Shown: positions 1 through 11,690, numbered from the stretch's first letter. The stretch is DNA of 64,000 nt from Hydractinia symbiolongicarpus (GCF_029227915.1 NC_079876.1:23250001-23314000); one strand, 5' to 3'. The notes: a model not told the origin generated them from the sequence alone. Translations and numbers: made by a program.

Positions 1-91
1 GTTATAACAAAACGGTGAAGCAACTCTACATTACTGATATTGACAAACCTACGATATTAAAGACTACCTGGGACAGGATACGAGATTTGGC

Positions 92-568
92 TTGAAATCG
101 ATAAGTATTCGACCCGTGTGGCTGGAACTTTATAGTGACAATGAAATCGTGATCCGTAAAATAGGGCCGGATCAGAGAAAGATTAGGATTGAGATCTATA
201 ATGGTCTGTACAGGATTGAGGATTTGGCAGCTATTGTGAACAGTCAGGCACAGGAGAGGATTAAGCTCTTTGTCCTGAAAAATAGCCTCTGCAGGCTCCG
301 TGTCAGGGACGGGTACTTGGTGGTAATTCATCGACAACTGCAAGAGCTCTTGGGCCTACCCTACGACCCTACTAAAAAGTACTATATGAAGGGTGATTAT
401 GATGCATATTACAGGACTGAGGTCTATACTCGACTACGTCTTGTTTGTCCCCAGTTGGACGAAGACGACTGCCTACTGGATGGAAAAAAGTTTAAAATTC
501 TGATCTTGCTTTCCAGCAAGGAGCTAAACGCTTGGGGGAATATGCTGACCTGGAGTTTTGACACTTGA
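92..568 (+). CDS. Capsid-like small ORF (158 codons), element-borne
   Basis: The reading frame is open from 92 to a TGA at 566-568. The protein alternates short beta-strand-like segments with charged turns. The middle (about residues 30-95) has the pattern GLYRIEDL, then a segment ending LQELLGLPYDP. This 'yields a strand, then a helix, then a strand and LLG' layout is one I associate with penton or minor-capsid-like proteins of Polinton-type elements, but I cannot confirm the family. No signal peptide or membrane segment is seen. The start is uncertain because the frame may extend further left in a complete element. It could equally be an unrelated lineage-specific protein. Confidence 0.38.
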   Translation: MKSISIRPVWLELYSDNEIVIRKIGPDQRKIRIEIYNGLYRIEDLAAIVNSQAQERIKLFVLKNSLCRLRVRDGYLVVIHRQLQELLGLPYDPTKKYYMKGDYDAYYRTEVYTRLRLVCPQLDEDDCLLDGKKFKILILLSSKELNAWGNMLTWSFDT

Positions 569-846
569 ATTTACATGCGTTTGAAGGGTTTGACGGAACG
601 TCTCGAATTCATGCTTACAGATGATTATCATCATAAGAAAAATGTACCTTTTACTGGATTAACGATGCATCTGCTTATAGAATAAATGAAAGATGTAACG
701 AAGCTGTACCCAAATTTAACGAGTGCGCCTGCTCAAAGCACCGACATGCCGGAGGAAAGCCAGACTTAAAAAGATTGAAGATATAGAAAAGTATCTGCGA
801 GATGAAATCAAGAAGCGGGACAGGCTTGTTAAGAAGTTTATAATGC

Positions 847-1143
847 ATGGGAACTTGGTACGAGGGTATTAGGCTGTTTGCTGAAAGTAAATTGAATTCC
901 ATTGTCGATCTCATCTCAAAGGCTGTTGAAATTGGAGTTGTTGATGAATACAAGTATCGTCTGATCTCTCGGGAGAAGGAAAAGTATATGCTATTGAAGG
1001 AACAGGTGAGGCAGCGGTTTAACCGTATTGTTGACTTTATCAATGCGCAGGAGCGTGCTCAGCTAGTTGCCAAGGGAATACAAGAGGGAAAAGATGAAAT
1101 TTTAAAAGAACTTCAATCTGTACAGTGTGTAAGCTCTACGTAG
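847..1143 (+). CDS. Helical small ORF of the same element, probably 5'-truncated by a frameshift
   Basis: The 98-codon frame is strongly helical and charged. It contains LAESKLNSIVDLISKA-like and KEKYMLLKEQVRQR-like stretches, typical of a coiled-coil-rich protein. Just upstream, about 770-845, a different frame reads as more helical charged sequence (residues such as EDIEKYLRDEIKKRD), so the original ORF was probably longer and is now broken by a frameshift near the present start. I associate this type of protein with the same Polinton-like clusters, by memory only. Function unknown. Confidence 0.35.
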   Translation: MGTWYEGIRLFAESKLNSIVDLISKAVEIGVVDEYKYRLISREKEKYMLLKEQVRQRFNRIVDFINAQERAQLVAKGIQEGKDEILKELQSVQCVSST

Positions 1144-1238
1144 ATTCTCCACCTACTTACAAGCCTTAATTTTTATATATTTTATAGTCCTTGTAGGGGC
1201 TATAAAATATATGTTTTTTTTTAATCCTTACTTAGCAG

Positions 1239-1547
1239 TCATTCTTTTTTGAAGTCCTTATACCAACATTCCACAAAATGTACCTGGGGGTAGTGGTTTT
1301 TACCTTGCATATACTCAGATGATATGGCCAGGATGGCACTGGTATGGCAGGGTTCATCGTAGGGTACTGGCATACCATGGAATTTAGTCGTGATCGCGTC
1401 CTTGTAGTATTTAAGCTTGGCGTTCACGTAACGGTCCTTTTTCACAGGCTCTGTCGTCAATTGATCAGAAATCAGCTCTTCGATCTTGGACCAGATTTGA
1501 CGATACTTTGCAACCCAATCAGGGTACTCTTCGAAATCAAGGCTCAT
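1239..1547 (-). CDS. Small element-borne ORF, 102 codons, unknown function
   Basis: This minus-strand frame converges on the two plus-strand ORFs. It starts MSLDFEEYPDW and includes a segment with VKKDRYVNAKLKYYKD followed by FHGMPVPYDEPCHTSA. Aromatic and charged residues are well mixed and codon use looks coding, unlike the AT-run ORFs elsewhere in the window. No membrane segment or known catalytic motif is visible. Further upstream on this strand (about 1650-1790) other frames also read as protein-like, so more broken ORFs probably belong to the same cluster. Confidence 0.35.
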   Translation of the reverse strand: MSLDFEEYPDWVAKYRQIWSKIEELISDQLTTEPVKKDRYVNAKLKYYKDAITTKFHGMPVPYDEPCHTSAILAISSEYMQGKNHYPQVHFVECWYKDFKKE

Positions 1548-1977
1548 CGCTGGTACAGCATTGGCGTTGTACCGAGTGACCCCCCTGCGGGGACCAGATT
1601 TTTGGTGTTTTTACCCTCAAAGCAACTACGATGTATCGTGTATGGTACCCTATGATGTACCGATTATCCTTACCTCCATTGGCAGGAATAGGATCTGACA
1701 CTGTGAGGTAGTCCACGTTGAATCGTTGATGTCTGTAAAGGTAGCAGCAAATGAGTAGAATATTTTGGGGTTGACATATTCTTCTTCAAATTTCAGCATC
1801 TTGTTTATTGAAATTCAAACAACTTCTCATTCCACATACACAGCTACCCCCGTTATATGTAGTGTATCCCTGATAACAGTAGCAACAAAACATTATAGCC
1901 TTTACCACAAACCAATATGCGCAGGTACATCGATCATACTCATCGAGTACCCTTTAACAGTCCTTCCATTGTTCCAC

Positions 1978-2160
1978 TTATTTACAGTTATAAACATCAT
2001 CTTCTAAGTCTTGAATCCTTCGTTCATTGTCCTTGTCCCTCTCTGATTCTTGTACTAATGCTAAGGCCATAAGTAAGAGGGAGATACCAAAACCGGCTAG
2101 AAAGGTCATGACTACTGCAGTTCCGAATATATCGAATTTTGATTGACAGTTAATGCACAT
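1978..2160 (-). CDS. Short single-pass membrane protein, 60 codons
   Basis: The peptide has a short N-terminus with two cysteines, then one hydrophobic segment at about residues 14-35 (rich in Leu, Phe, Gly, Ala), then a highly charged helical tail with RDKDNERR. This is the layout of a small membrane-anchored protein. It lies at the minus-strand head of the 1-2160 ORF cluster and probably belongs to the same element. Function cannot be read from the sequence. Confidence 0.3.
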   Translation of the reverse strand: MCINCQSKFDIFGTAVVMTFLAGFGISLLLMALALVQESERDKDNERRIQDLEDDVYNCK

Positions 2161-2801
2161 TTATTAGTAGCTTTTTTTGAATTCACATTTCTACTGTGCA
2201 TGCGTTGATGATCAGTGGATTTTTGCTGATGATCAGCACATTTTTGTGCCATGGGGCGTGACGAAATGTTGTGACGTCACAAACTGTTTTTACTCATTGT
2301 TGTATGATTTGATATGCATGACTAAGCACAGCATCATAAGGACTTTACCTTGATGTGCGCAGCATCATAGGGACTTGTATTGGATGATCAGCTGTGACGT
2401 CACAAGAAACATTGTGTATGATATTTTTATAAGAGTTTGACCGTGGTTTTTGAAAAAAGTGTGGTTAAAAACCCTCCCTAGAACTACTGACGCGAATGTG
2501 CGTATTTTTTTGCAAAAGCTAAAAATATGATTTCATATCCTAATTAGGATATCAGCATGGCTTAATTAGGAGATGATAGTCTAATTACTTTTCCCTGACT
2601 GACATTGGAATAAAACTGTTGTGCATAACGAAAGTAACATATATAAACACTTGCTAGCTAGCTACCTGACTAGACTGCTCTAGTAAAGTTGTTGTGAACT
2701 AAACAGCTAGCTGTGTTTCAATTTCACATCTTTATCGAAAAAATATTTCTCTATTAAATAACGACAGAGACCGATGTAAATAAAAAACTTCTTACAGGTT
2801 T
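2161..2801. other. Non-coding flank with TGACGTCA-type palindromes
   Basis: No coding frame is convincing. The stretch has repeated TGATGATCAG motifs (about 2203-2250 and 2383-2392) and two copies of TGTGACGTCACAA (about 2270-2283 and 2391-2404), which are perfect ATF/CREB-like palindromes. They may be subterminal repeats or promoter elements of the cluster to the left. Confidence 0.3.
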
Positions 2802-3168
2802 CATTAAAAAATATGTTGTGTGTCGCGTCCTGAAGACCCCACAAAAATAAGTCGGTCGGGCGGTCGGGCGTATTTTCCCCCGGGATTTTCAGATCGGAGC
2901 AAGCAAATTCGTTCCCAGGGCCAAAACAGTATAGAGCCACTCGACATCCTTTGTAGACCATTTTTCGCCACCCTATAAACTGTCAGTAGCCATGGGAGTG
3001 CCCTAAAGGAATTAATTTTTACGGAAATTACTTTTCGCGAGTTTTTGTCAATTTTGCATTTTCTGGCGAAAAAAACTTTCTTTTTGAAAAAAATACCTCG
3101 CGAAATTTTCTCTTTTTATTACCAAAAGTGAATCGGTCGGAGGACGCAAATACAACATATTTTTGATG
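2802..3168. repeat. MITE-like inverted-repeat element, 367 bp
   Basis: The left end (2802-2837) reads CATTAAAAAATATGTTGTG followed by TCGCGTCCT. The right end (3141-3168) is its imperfect reverse complement, ending GGACGCAAATACAACATATT then TTTGATG. GGTCGGG-type motifs lie inside both arms. No ORF is carried. No clear target-site duplication was found, so the superfamily is open. Confidence 0.4.
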
Positions 3169-5189
3169 ACGGCCTTAATTTAATTTTGTTTACCTGCGCC
3201 TCTCGAGCTGCAATGCTTTTTGGGTGAATAATAAAATACGGAACGTGATAGGAATTTTTTTACGAGCTTCCGTCATGGTTTCTTTATAATACTTTTACAA
3301 CTAAATTATTTTATATTGTTAAAATTTTACAATCAAAGACACAAATAAACAGAGACATTCAACATGGAAGAATAACCTGTATATACATTTAGTAGACATT
3401 ATAAATTACAAACGTTCCATATCCGACACTTCATCTCACCCATCTCTCAGCATCTTCTTAATGGATGGACGACTTTTTTTAAATTTCGGTCTGCTGTTAG
3501 AAAGCTGCTCCCACGTAAGCACACAAAAACTATGAAAACGCTATTTCTCTTTTAACCCAAGCATCCAAAATATGTAAAAATGTCAATGTCAATCATGTGA
3601 GTAAAATTTTCCATATTCTTGACCCATGCAACCAATAGGTGATAAGATTAAAGGCGCGAAGGAACCATGTTCCACCTGTAACACTCTCTCATTGCAATAA
3701 CATCTTTTCTTTCGTTTTTCGTTTTGTTCATAACATTTAAATGTTCCCGAGTTCTGATAACGTCCTGCGATAGGATTAAAAACCCTTACGTCAAAGAATG
3801 CAGTCTGTCACACTTGCCTTGTCTGTTACAATTGCACGTCTTTCATTCAACAATAGCTGTTTCCCGTGGAAGAATCCACTGTATTCCATTTAATTTATGT
3901 AGCAGATATATGTCCATCAAAAAACAAACAATACAGCAGTGCGCATCTTACATCTGCATTATTATATAAATGACCAAAAAAATTAAAGGTTTTCAACAAC
4001 TGCAGTATTTATGTGACATTTAAAATCTAAATCTACTAAAATTACTTGCTCTGACCATCTAACAAATGCGAAAATTATTCGGAAAGAAGTTTCCAAAAGC
4101 ATTTCAACATACATCTCACCCATAAAATTTAAATCACTTAAAACGCCACATATATACAAAAAAGCTGATCAATGTCAAACACAAATCTCTCTCATTGTAT
4201 ATGTTAAAATCAGTTAGTTTATTGCAAACCCTGCCAAAGGTTGACACACAGTGTGAAACAATAAATTAATAATAAACAATAAATTGTGCCTCTGACAGAA
4301 TTTTTTATCTAAGGTGTAAAAAAAGGGATTTGCAAGGACAAATAATGCAATAAAACATTATTTGATATATTGCATACAGTCCTTCCTCACCAAACTTTAG
4401 ACAAAATGCCAACAAAAAAACGGTGTTTAAATCTAAAATTAATAAAGTCCTTTTAGCAATTTGCATGCTGTTTTACCATCAATAAAGTAAACAAAATTTC
4501 AAATCTCACATAATATTCTGTCACAAATTTTCATAAAATATATATATAAGTCATAATGAGTCATGTTAAACAACAGCAATCATTCTATATATAAGTTCAT
4601 GGACTTAGCTAGGTATAAAGAACATGGCTACATATATATATATATTCCTAGCTAGCTAGCTAGTTGTTAGTGGTGGTTGGCTTTTTATGATGCTAGCTAT
4701 AAAACATGTCTGGCAACAATAATATAATCAAAACTGAAAATAAAACATGAAAAAACCTTACAGAACCTTGCTATGATTAATTTATAAAACCATGCTCTTC
4801 TTCAAATGTTTTTTTAAAGATTTATTTTGAATGAAAGAGTAGAGAATACTCAAAAAGAACAGCCATCTTTTTCGTAAACACAATTTCCGTTTTGTGCTGG
4901 GAGCTTCATTTAACAGTCCGTATGCTTTGTGAATATCTAATACCGTTTCATATGTAGCGATACCTATATATATATTCTAACATAGAGTTTTTTGGCATAA
5001 GGGTATATATATTTATATCGTTATTAGCAGCGGGTTATATATTTACACCTTATGTGCGATATCTATGAAGTACATCCCTAATCTTTTTAGTTAAATTTTA
5101 GCGTACCGCCACGTCATAAGAAAGTGACCCGTGATTTCCGTGTCGTGGACTCACAGTTTTACTCACGCAAGGGAATTAATATATAAGAT
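3169..5189. other. AT-rich stretch without recognised genes
   Basis: Only short chance frames, TATATA tracts (about 4538-4550, 4632-4648, 4970-5030) and AGCTAGCTAGCT runs (about 4650-4665) are visible. The AGCTAGCT palindromic runs recur elsewhere in the window (about 2655, 14718, 59215). Confidence 0.5.
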
Positions 5190-6400
5190 TTCTCCAGTTA
5201 ATAGTTGTAACGCAGTTCAAAGCACACATCTTTACACACTTCTTTCAACAGAGGTGCTAATTTGATTATATCGGACAGACACAAACCCACCTTTCTTACA
5301 TGATAAGGCGTGTTGTAAACTTGTTGCTACATTCACAATTCGCAGAAATGCGTGTGAGATTTCATCCATATCTAATTCGTATCAAATCCCAGAATTTCTG
5401 TTTTGTCAGTCGATACTCTTCATCGGCTAAAGGTATTGTTGTCAGCCAAAAGGATGCACTTTCTTCGGAAGCTATTGTGTTCAACTTCTTTTGATGCTCA
5501 TTCATTTCGCGTGTCTTCACAATCTAATTTGATTTGTTTCTTGTGATTTTATCTTATTTATTTTGTTCTTCGCTTGACTTACATCATTCAAATCACATTG
5601 TCTTTCTTCATTAAAGATTTTAGAACGTAAATTCCTTTAGTTACTCATCGTAGTTACTTTACATATTTGATCTCTGACATTTCTGAGAATATAGGAATTC
5701 CCATACCACCAAGCTTTGCAGGTAAAGGTAAAAGTTTTCTTTTTAAAAGTTACACGTTACTCCATGTATAATAGAAGGTATGAATTTAGTATTGATAAGT
5801 TCATCAAACTTTTTAAAATGGCCTGATATCAACAGAACCGTTCGCATATAGTATGTCATTTTATTTCAGAATTTAGTAACAAAGCAACTGTAAGCAGCTT
5901 GTGTTTCCAGTTTCGCAATTTTTGACCAAATTTCACTTATCCGTGTCTGGATCTTTAAGTTCACGTAATAGTCTCTACATTTGTCACTACCAATCACTGC
6001 TCCGAGATGTGTTTCACCATCAGTCGTGCCATTGATTTTAAAATTTTTAAAATTGCGATGAGCTTGAGGAAAAAATACAGTCTTAAAAGTTCCAGGATTT
6101 CGAGGGTTCAGGAAAATACCCAAAATTCGATCCAATGTAACATAATTTGTTTCAAAATCTTTAATGTCGTTCCAGCTACCAGCTGCAGTTAAGTCATGCA
6201 AGTTTCGTAGCATTAATCGGATCTCTCTCTAAAATATCTATAATCATTTAAATCATTGATATGATTGTAATAGCATACACCGCCATTGCTATAGGATCGC
6301 CTTGGGTTGTTCCTTCTGATGATTTATTTCTTTTCCTCCGATTATAAACTATAGAGATGGATGTGCATAAAAATTGTTCACAATTGTAGCAATTGGGGAT
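5190..6400 (-). pseudogene. Decayed retroelement reverse transcriptase and C-terminal region
   Basis: Read from right to left on the minus strand, the stretch gives SSEGTTQGDPIAMAVYAIT (about 6250-6320), an RT palm motif with the GDP turn. It continues through GETHLGAVIGSDKCRDYYV (about 5950-6000), PQAAYS-like residues, LPAKLGGMGIPIFSEMSE (about 5680-5740), and a tail with LLKEVCKDV (about 5215-5250). I know this order from an RT family that is abundant in cnidarian genomes; I cannot name its class with certainty. The frame changes several times and is cut by stops, for example at about 5868 and 6230, so the copy is dead. The longest surviving open stretch is 5866-6213. Confidence 0.6.
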
Positions 6401-8165
6401 CAAATGATTTTCACATTATGAAGAAAAACGTTTCGAATTAGCATCAATAATTAAAACTCGGTTTGAATCTTATTAAAAACCGAAGTATACCAAGAGAATT
6501 ATTGAAATTCTCAAAATTTCGATTTGAAAAAAGTCATATAAAATCAGGGTAAAGAAATAAGAATGATATTTTTTCACGAAAAGGTAGGTTATTTTTTTGT
6601 CTATTAGAACAAATAAGTTTGGACCGAGCAGTTCTAATAAAAGTTAGCTAAAAATGCCAATAAATAGGCTTTGTACCCCCCTACCCCCGTCTTTCGTACC
6701 ACCTTCCCCCTGTGATTTCCCGATTTTGCGTTTGCCAGGAGCGAAAGACTGGGAAGTAAACTTAAGCAATCAGAAAACGGCTATCGGCTGATTTGAATTA
6801 TCGTGTATTTTTTCAGACCTAAGACAAATACATAGTTTATGCCAAATCCTGATAATAATTGGCTTAGCTTGGCATGCTATTTCTCTTAATATTTCGAGTT
6901 GGAAAGCTTGTACCTTTTCTTTGAAGGCACACTATATTAATTTGAACGTTTATAATGCGCAAAAACGTGTTATATTCATGGCTTCAGTGAAACTAAGATT
7001 TTAAAGTACCAAATTATCAGCTTGAATTGGCATGTTTGGTATCCCTTTCATTAGGCAGAAGAAAAGTGGGTTGCGAAGGTACGGATGATTTGAAAGTTAC
7101 TTTTACGTTTTTTCCTTGGTTTAATGTAGCTAGCTAACTAAGTTACTTTGTGATGCCTGTGGCCACCATGGAAAATGCTGTCATCCTTCAATGGAATCAT
7201 TACCTAGCTACAGTCAGAAGAAGGAAATTTTATACAATTTTTAAACATTTCCTAAAATTCAAGTTGCTTTTTTTGTTGCATCGTGGAAATAAATTTAAAT
7301 CACCAATCCAAAACTAACAGAAAAAAACAGAAAATATACCTCTTCATTCTTTAAGGTATATTTGCTCATTTGTGGTTAAAAACTTTTGCACTGTTGCTAC
7401 TAGCGTCTTATTACTGATATATGTTCTAAACCTGAACTACTTTATCAAACGGTTCCTTTCCCTGGAAGTTCTACTTTGTTTACCTACTTACGCATGTTGT
7501 TAAATTTTTCAAAAGTCGAACCTTGCAATAATTTTTTCAAAAAGTGAGCTATGTACGACGTGTGAAGTCACAAATGACCAAGTGGAATTTTGTTCGATAA
7601 TGGTGGTGACCGTTAATGTAATTATTGTTTTTGGGAGATTAAGTTTGGACATATATAAAAATATTTAAAAAAGATAAAAAATATTCAGGGTTTCATCATT
7701 TTCTTTGCAACCCTATTTTTTTGCATTGTATTTTATGAGCTTACAATAATGTGGTATAGCTAAGCTATGGTACGTAAAAACTACTCTTGAATGACCCTTT
7801 AAGAATGTGAAACCACATTATAGACCTTAATCAAATTTCGTGTTTTATGTAACTTTTGTGTTCAGTATGGTAGATTAGTATGCGTGTCAACTGGCCAAAA
7901 AGCCATATATATGAGGGCAACCTTCAGCACATTGTTAAATACAACTTGTACTTCCAAATGGAAAACAGTGACTTCAATTCTGTTGTCTTGGCCACAAAAA
8001 GTAGTGATCTATATTTTATGTGGCTAGTTTCATTAATTCCAATAAATTTACCCTGTCAATTTTGTACCCTGTCAATTTTGTTCCAGGAGGGACAGCATGA
8101 CGGTTCTAGAGTGCTAAAAAGTTTCCATTTGAGCTACAAAAACCCTTTAATTTTCTGTTCAATAA
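6401..8165. other. No recognised gene
   Basis: AT-rich DNA with short frames only. The 127-codon frame starting at 7880 overlaps the tRNA-like sequence on the other strand, has no domain features and is not supported. Confidence 0.45.
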
Positions 8166-8238
8166 GGAACAACTGTTATGTGGGATTGAACCCATATGAA
8201 TATGAAGTGAACGCTCTACCGAGTGAACTACTTATTCC
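8166..8238 (-). pseudogene. tRNA-like sequence (tRNA pseudogene or SINE head)
   Basis: The minus strand starts GGAATAA and ends TTGTTCC, which pair over seven positions (one G-U). It is 73 nt long. An A-box-like segment (TAGTTCACTCGGTAGAGC) follows the 5' stem and a B-box-like GGTTCAATCCC is present. The T-loop motif lies about five bases too early and the anticodon arm is too short, so this is probably not a working tRNA. A decayed tRNA gene or the head of a tRNA-derived SINE both fit. Confidence 0.45.
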
Positions 8239-8263
8239 TAAAAGGAGACAACCCTCAAAGTAA

Positions 8264-9887
8264 ACAGAGTTGCATGACTTTATTAATTATATCAAGCATA
8301 TTGTATTTAGTAAATACTTTTTGAGCACTCTGTCCCAAAAAATGATATATATTTGTAGTTTAGAAATTTAGCTCTAAATATCACCCCTCAAAGGCACTGG
8401 ATTTTAATGTACTTAGAGACTTTGCTATACATATAATATAATATAGTATATAAAAATATTTTCTGTTTCTTTTTAGATTGCATACAATTAGAGCGAGGAG
8501 AGATGTTATCTTTCAATACGTGAGATAAAAAAAGAAAGCGAAACCTCATCCCGCGTTGTTATTGTTTTTCTGTCAAAAATTTGAAGTTGTTTTATAAATC
8601 TTGATAAAGTTAATAAATTGTTTTCGTTTTTGGAGATTGTTTGTTTTTGTTTATTGTTTCATGTGAGTTTTCAAAACTTTTTGCAGCAGATACCGTGGCT
8701 TCAAGAAATCGTTTTTCATAAATAGTGCCGTTATTTTTACGTGAAAAAAAAACAACCCACAAGCTGCTTCGTTCGCCTTCTCATCTCCGAAATCGTTAAC
8801 GCGAAAGTCTCTATTATTATCTGCGTTCCAAGTATTGTTTTCCGGTTGAAAGAGTGTACCTTACGACGCGCATCCCCTTAATTCGTGACATTTCGGCACA
8901 CTACGGATTGCACACCTGATGTATTGCATTCCTTTCAGAATAAAGGTTTTAACTTTATAAAAGTATAACTTTGCATGGATGTTTGGCGTTAAAAGCTTCA
9001 TCAATGTTGGATTTACGTCGGCCAACACTGACAATATTGTTATTATTATCAATATTTAATTTTATAATTCTGTGGAAAGAGGTTTTACGAAATTTCGTTT
9101 TTGTTTAGTTTCGCGCGATCTAAATTTCTCGTACTTTCTGAAAAGAAATATTCCGCATATATCTTTAGCTTTACTTTATTTTAAAGGTTTCAGAAGCAAA
9201 AGATTTTTCAAAGGAGTACCCATGTATTTAATAAACGAGAAATTTCATCAATATACTGCCTATCAACAGGTAAAAGAAATTAGTTCTTCCTCCTTTATGC
9301 AATCTTCGAAACTTTACCCCATTAACCCATCTATATAAAATTTTTCTTCGTTTTTGGCACATGGCGTAGACAGCGATGTTTTGGTGACATTTATATTCTA
9401 ACTGGAAGACACCGTCGATTGACTTTTTAGTTTACAACTTCGTTGGATTTGTTTTAATTCTTTCTATGTACCAAACATACGTGTACAAAATTCACACGAG
9501 TTATCACTTCTACATTTCTTGTAGACAAACATCTATTATTGTTTTGATCAATGCTTGAATCAAAATGTTAACGAAAACACGTTCAAGTAAAATTTTTACG
9601 AAGGCTTTTCAAGCGAGAGTTGGATCACATAACAGACTTGCTAAATATGTGTTTATACACGAAGGTTTTGTCAAGTTATTATTTGATATGTTATTTGATC
9701 TTTACTTTACTGAAAAGCGTTTGCCTTGTTTGAACGTGATAGAAATTCTGCAATCTGGCGCGTTCGATGTCGCGTTGGACAAAAGCCTATGCGTCCTTTT
9801 TTCTAATGCCCACAGGGAAAAGAATTCATTTAGTCTCCCTCCTTAGTCTCCCCCTTAGACTTCATTTACTCTCCCTCCTGCCAAAAC
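8264..9887. other. No recognised gene
   Basis: AT-rich. Frames of 63 to 93 codons exist (for example 9072-9338, 9565-9846) but lack domain features, splice context or promoter signals. Confidence 0.4.
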
Positions 9888-10028
9888 GACCTATTTGGTA
9901 CAAACTCTGTTTTATACAGAGGTTGTTGGCTATGGAATAAATTGCCGCAAAATGTAAAATTATGCCAAACGGTCGAAGAATTTAAAAAGCAACTTTTGTC
10001 ACAAAGAGTTATCTATTGTAGTTGTTAA
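9888..10028 (+). pseudogene. LINE retrotransposon C-terminal fragment
   Basis: The frame from 9888 to the TAA at 10026-10028 encodes DLFGTNSVLYRGCWLWNKLP followed by NVKLCQTVEEFKKQLLS and ends in C-S-C-stop. 'RG..LWNxLP...K....eFK' is the usual C-terminal signature of reverse transcriptases of jockey/CR1/L2-type LINEs. It is severely 5'-truncated, as is normal for LINE insertions. The (CATA)n tract begins about 130 bp downstream. Confidence 0.6.
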
Positions 10029-10158
10029 ATTTGTTTATAAATTAGAATAAAATTGTAAATAAATATTTTTTACAACCTCGTTCACAGGTTCTTTCGCCTT
10101 ACTTTACAAGAAAGCATAAATTATTAGTTTTGGCTACACATTGTAACCAAAAAAAAGA

Positions 10159-10282
10159 ATACATACATACATACATACATACATAAATACATACATACAT
10201 ACATACATACATACATACATACATACATACATACATACATACATACATACATACATACATACATACATACATACATACATAC

Positions 10283-10313
<31 letters not shown>

Positions 10314-10459
10314 CATACATACATACATACATACATACATACATACATACATACATACATACATACATACATACATACATACACACATACATACATACAT
10401 ACATACATACATACATACATACATACATACATACATACATACATACATACATACATACA
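10159..10459. repeat. (CATA)n microsatellite, about 300 bp
   Basis: About 75 tandem copies of the tetranucleotide CATA/ACAT, with only three interruptions (about 10185, 10283, 10382). The long Tyr-Val-Cys-Met frames on the minus strand are artefacts of the repeat. It lies just 3' of the LINE tail at 9888-10028 and may have grown from that element's 3' simple repeat. Confidence 0.97.
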
Positions 10460-10479
10460 CAATGTGCCTATCATTAAAA

Positions 10480-11100
10480 GTGTAGTATCTCAACTGTCAC
10501 TACTATCCTAAAGTATCTTAACTATCCTTAGTATCCGTAGCATATCCATAGCATCCGAAGCACCTCTAACACCCCCAAATTCCCCAATTTCCTAAGTTTC
10601 CGAGCCATTCCTAGCATTTCTAGTCTCTTTATTATCCTAAGTGTTTCAGCAATCGCTCCGATCTTAGCCAATCAAGCATCCCAATGTATCGAGTGTCCTT
10701 ACTATCTCCAGTGTCCCAACCATCCCTAGTACCCTTTTATCCGGATAATCCATAGTTCTCTAGTATCTACACCATCCAAAGTATGCAAACTATTTGTCTT
10801 AAGTATCCCAACCATCCATCCTAGAAGTATCCCTAGTATCCCTACTACCCTAACCGTCCATAGTATCCTAAGTTTTCCAACCATCCCTAATATCCTAACT
10901 ATCCACAGTATCCCAACCATCCCAAATCTCTCTAACATCACAAGAATTTCAAGTGTCCCAACAATCCCTTTTATCCCTAGTATCCCCAGCATACTTACCA
11001 TTCCTATTATATTAATTACCCAAGGTGTCACTACCATCAAAAGTTATCATTCCAAAATGATTCAGCCATCCATAGTATCCTTAGCATCGTTACCATTAAC
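10480..11100. repeat. Degenerate pyrimidine-rich minisatellite
   Basis: The plus strand is built of imperfect units such as AGTATCC, CCATCCCTAG and TATCCTAA, recurring every 10-14 bases for about 600 bp. The minus-strand frame at 10726-11040 (Gly, Ile, Val, Met only) is a by-product. The (CATA)n tract abuts it on the left. Confidence 0.7.
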
Positions 11101-11690
11101 TTCTATTTAAATAAATTTTCACACGTCTAATTTTGGGGCAGAGTCGAATAATTGGCGATGCGAAGATATTCTTTTTTGCGCACTTAGATGCACGAAAATT
11201 TGATGCCCGCAAATATATCTTCTCAAATATGTTACACGAAACATTTCGATCATAAAATTAATAATCATCATCAAACTCATCTGTAGGGCTATTCATAGAT
11301 CGGGTATGCCCAACTTCATGCAGACTCTTGTATAACGATGAATATCTTACTATTAAAACTCTCCTATTCCACATACCTGGAACTACTTGTGCCTCGTTGT
11401 GAAAAAGGTGTATATATCTAGGCTCACAAACTTAAGGTAGTCTTAAAGATATATTTAAGCTATCCTTACGAACAGTCTATTCACATTATTCTATCGAAAA
11501 AACAATTTCCATTATTTCATGTAACTGTTTAGCCATGTATTTGCTTAGATCATACACAAGTAGAGATGGAAAGAGTCCCTACATAAAAGCGATACTACAA
11601 TCCTCGACAATAATTATTGCGAGAAAGACAACTTTTTGTCTTGTTTTCAGAGGGAACAGTAGCCCTGTAGAACAATATAAGCCACATTCA

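Larger units (their letters stand above)
1..2160. mobile_element. Relic of a Polinton/adintovirus-like DNA element
   Basis: Four small ORFs sit here with almost no spacing: two on the plus strand (92-568, 847-1143) and two on the minus strand (1239-1547, 1978-2160). Their compact, convergent arrangement is unlike the intron-rich DNA around them. Their sequence style (a beta-rich capsid-like protein, a helical protein, a membrane-anchored small protein) recalls gene clusters that I associate with Polinton-type or adintovirus-like insertions in cnidarian genomes. The element runs off the left edge of the window. No polymerase, integrase or terminal repeat is visible, so the class is an inference. 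Confidence 0.38.

Noticed and set aside
7880-8263. 127-codon plus-strand frame
   Set aside because: It overlaps the tRNA-like sequence antisense, has no domain features and lacks splice or promoter context.
10099-10493. Three overlapping frames of about 63-119 codons with Tyr-Val-Cys-Met repeats
   Set aside because: Pure translation of the (CATA)n tract; a stop-free tetranucleotide gives long frames in several phases.
10726-11040. 104-codon minus-strand frame rich in Gly, Ile, Met and Val
   Set aside because: Translation of the degenerate CTATCC-type minisatellite.
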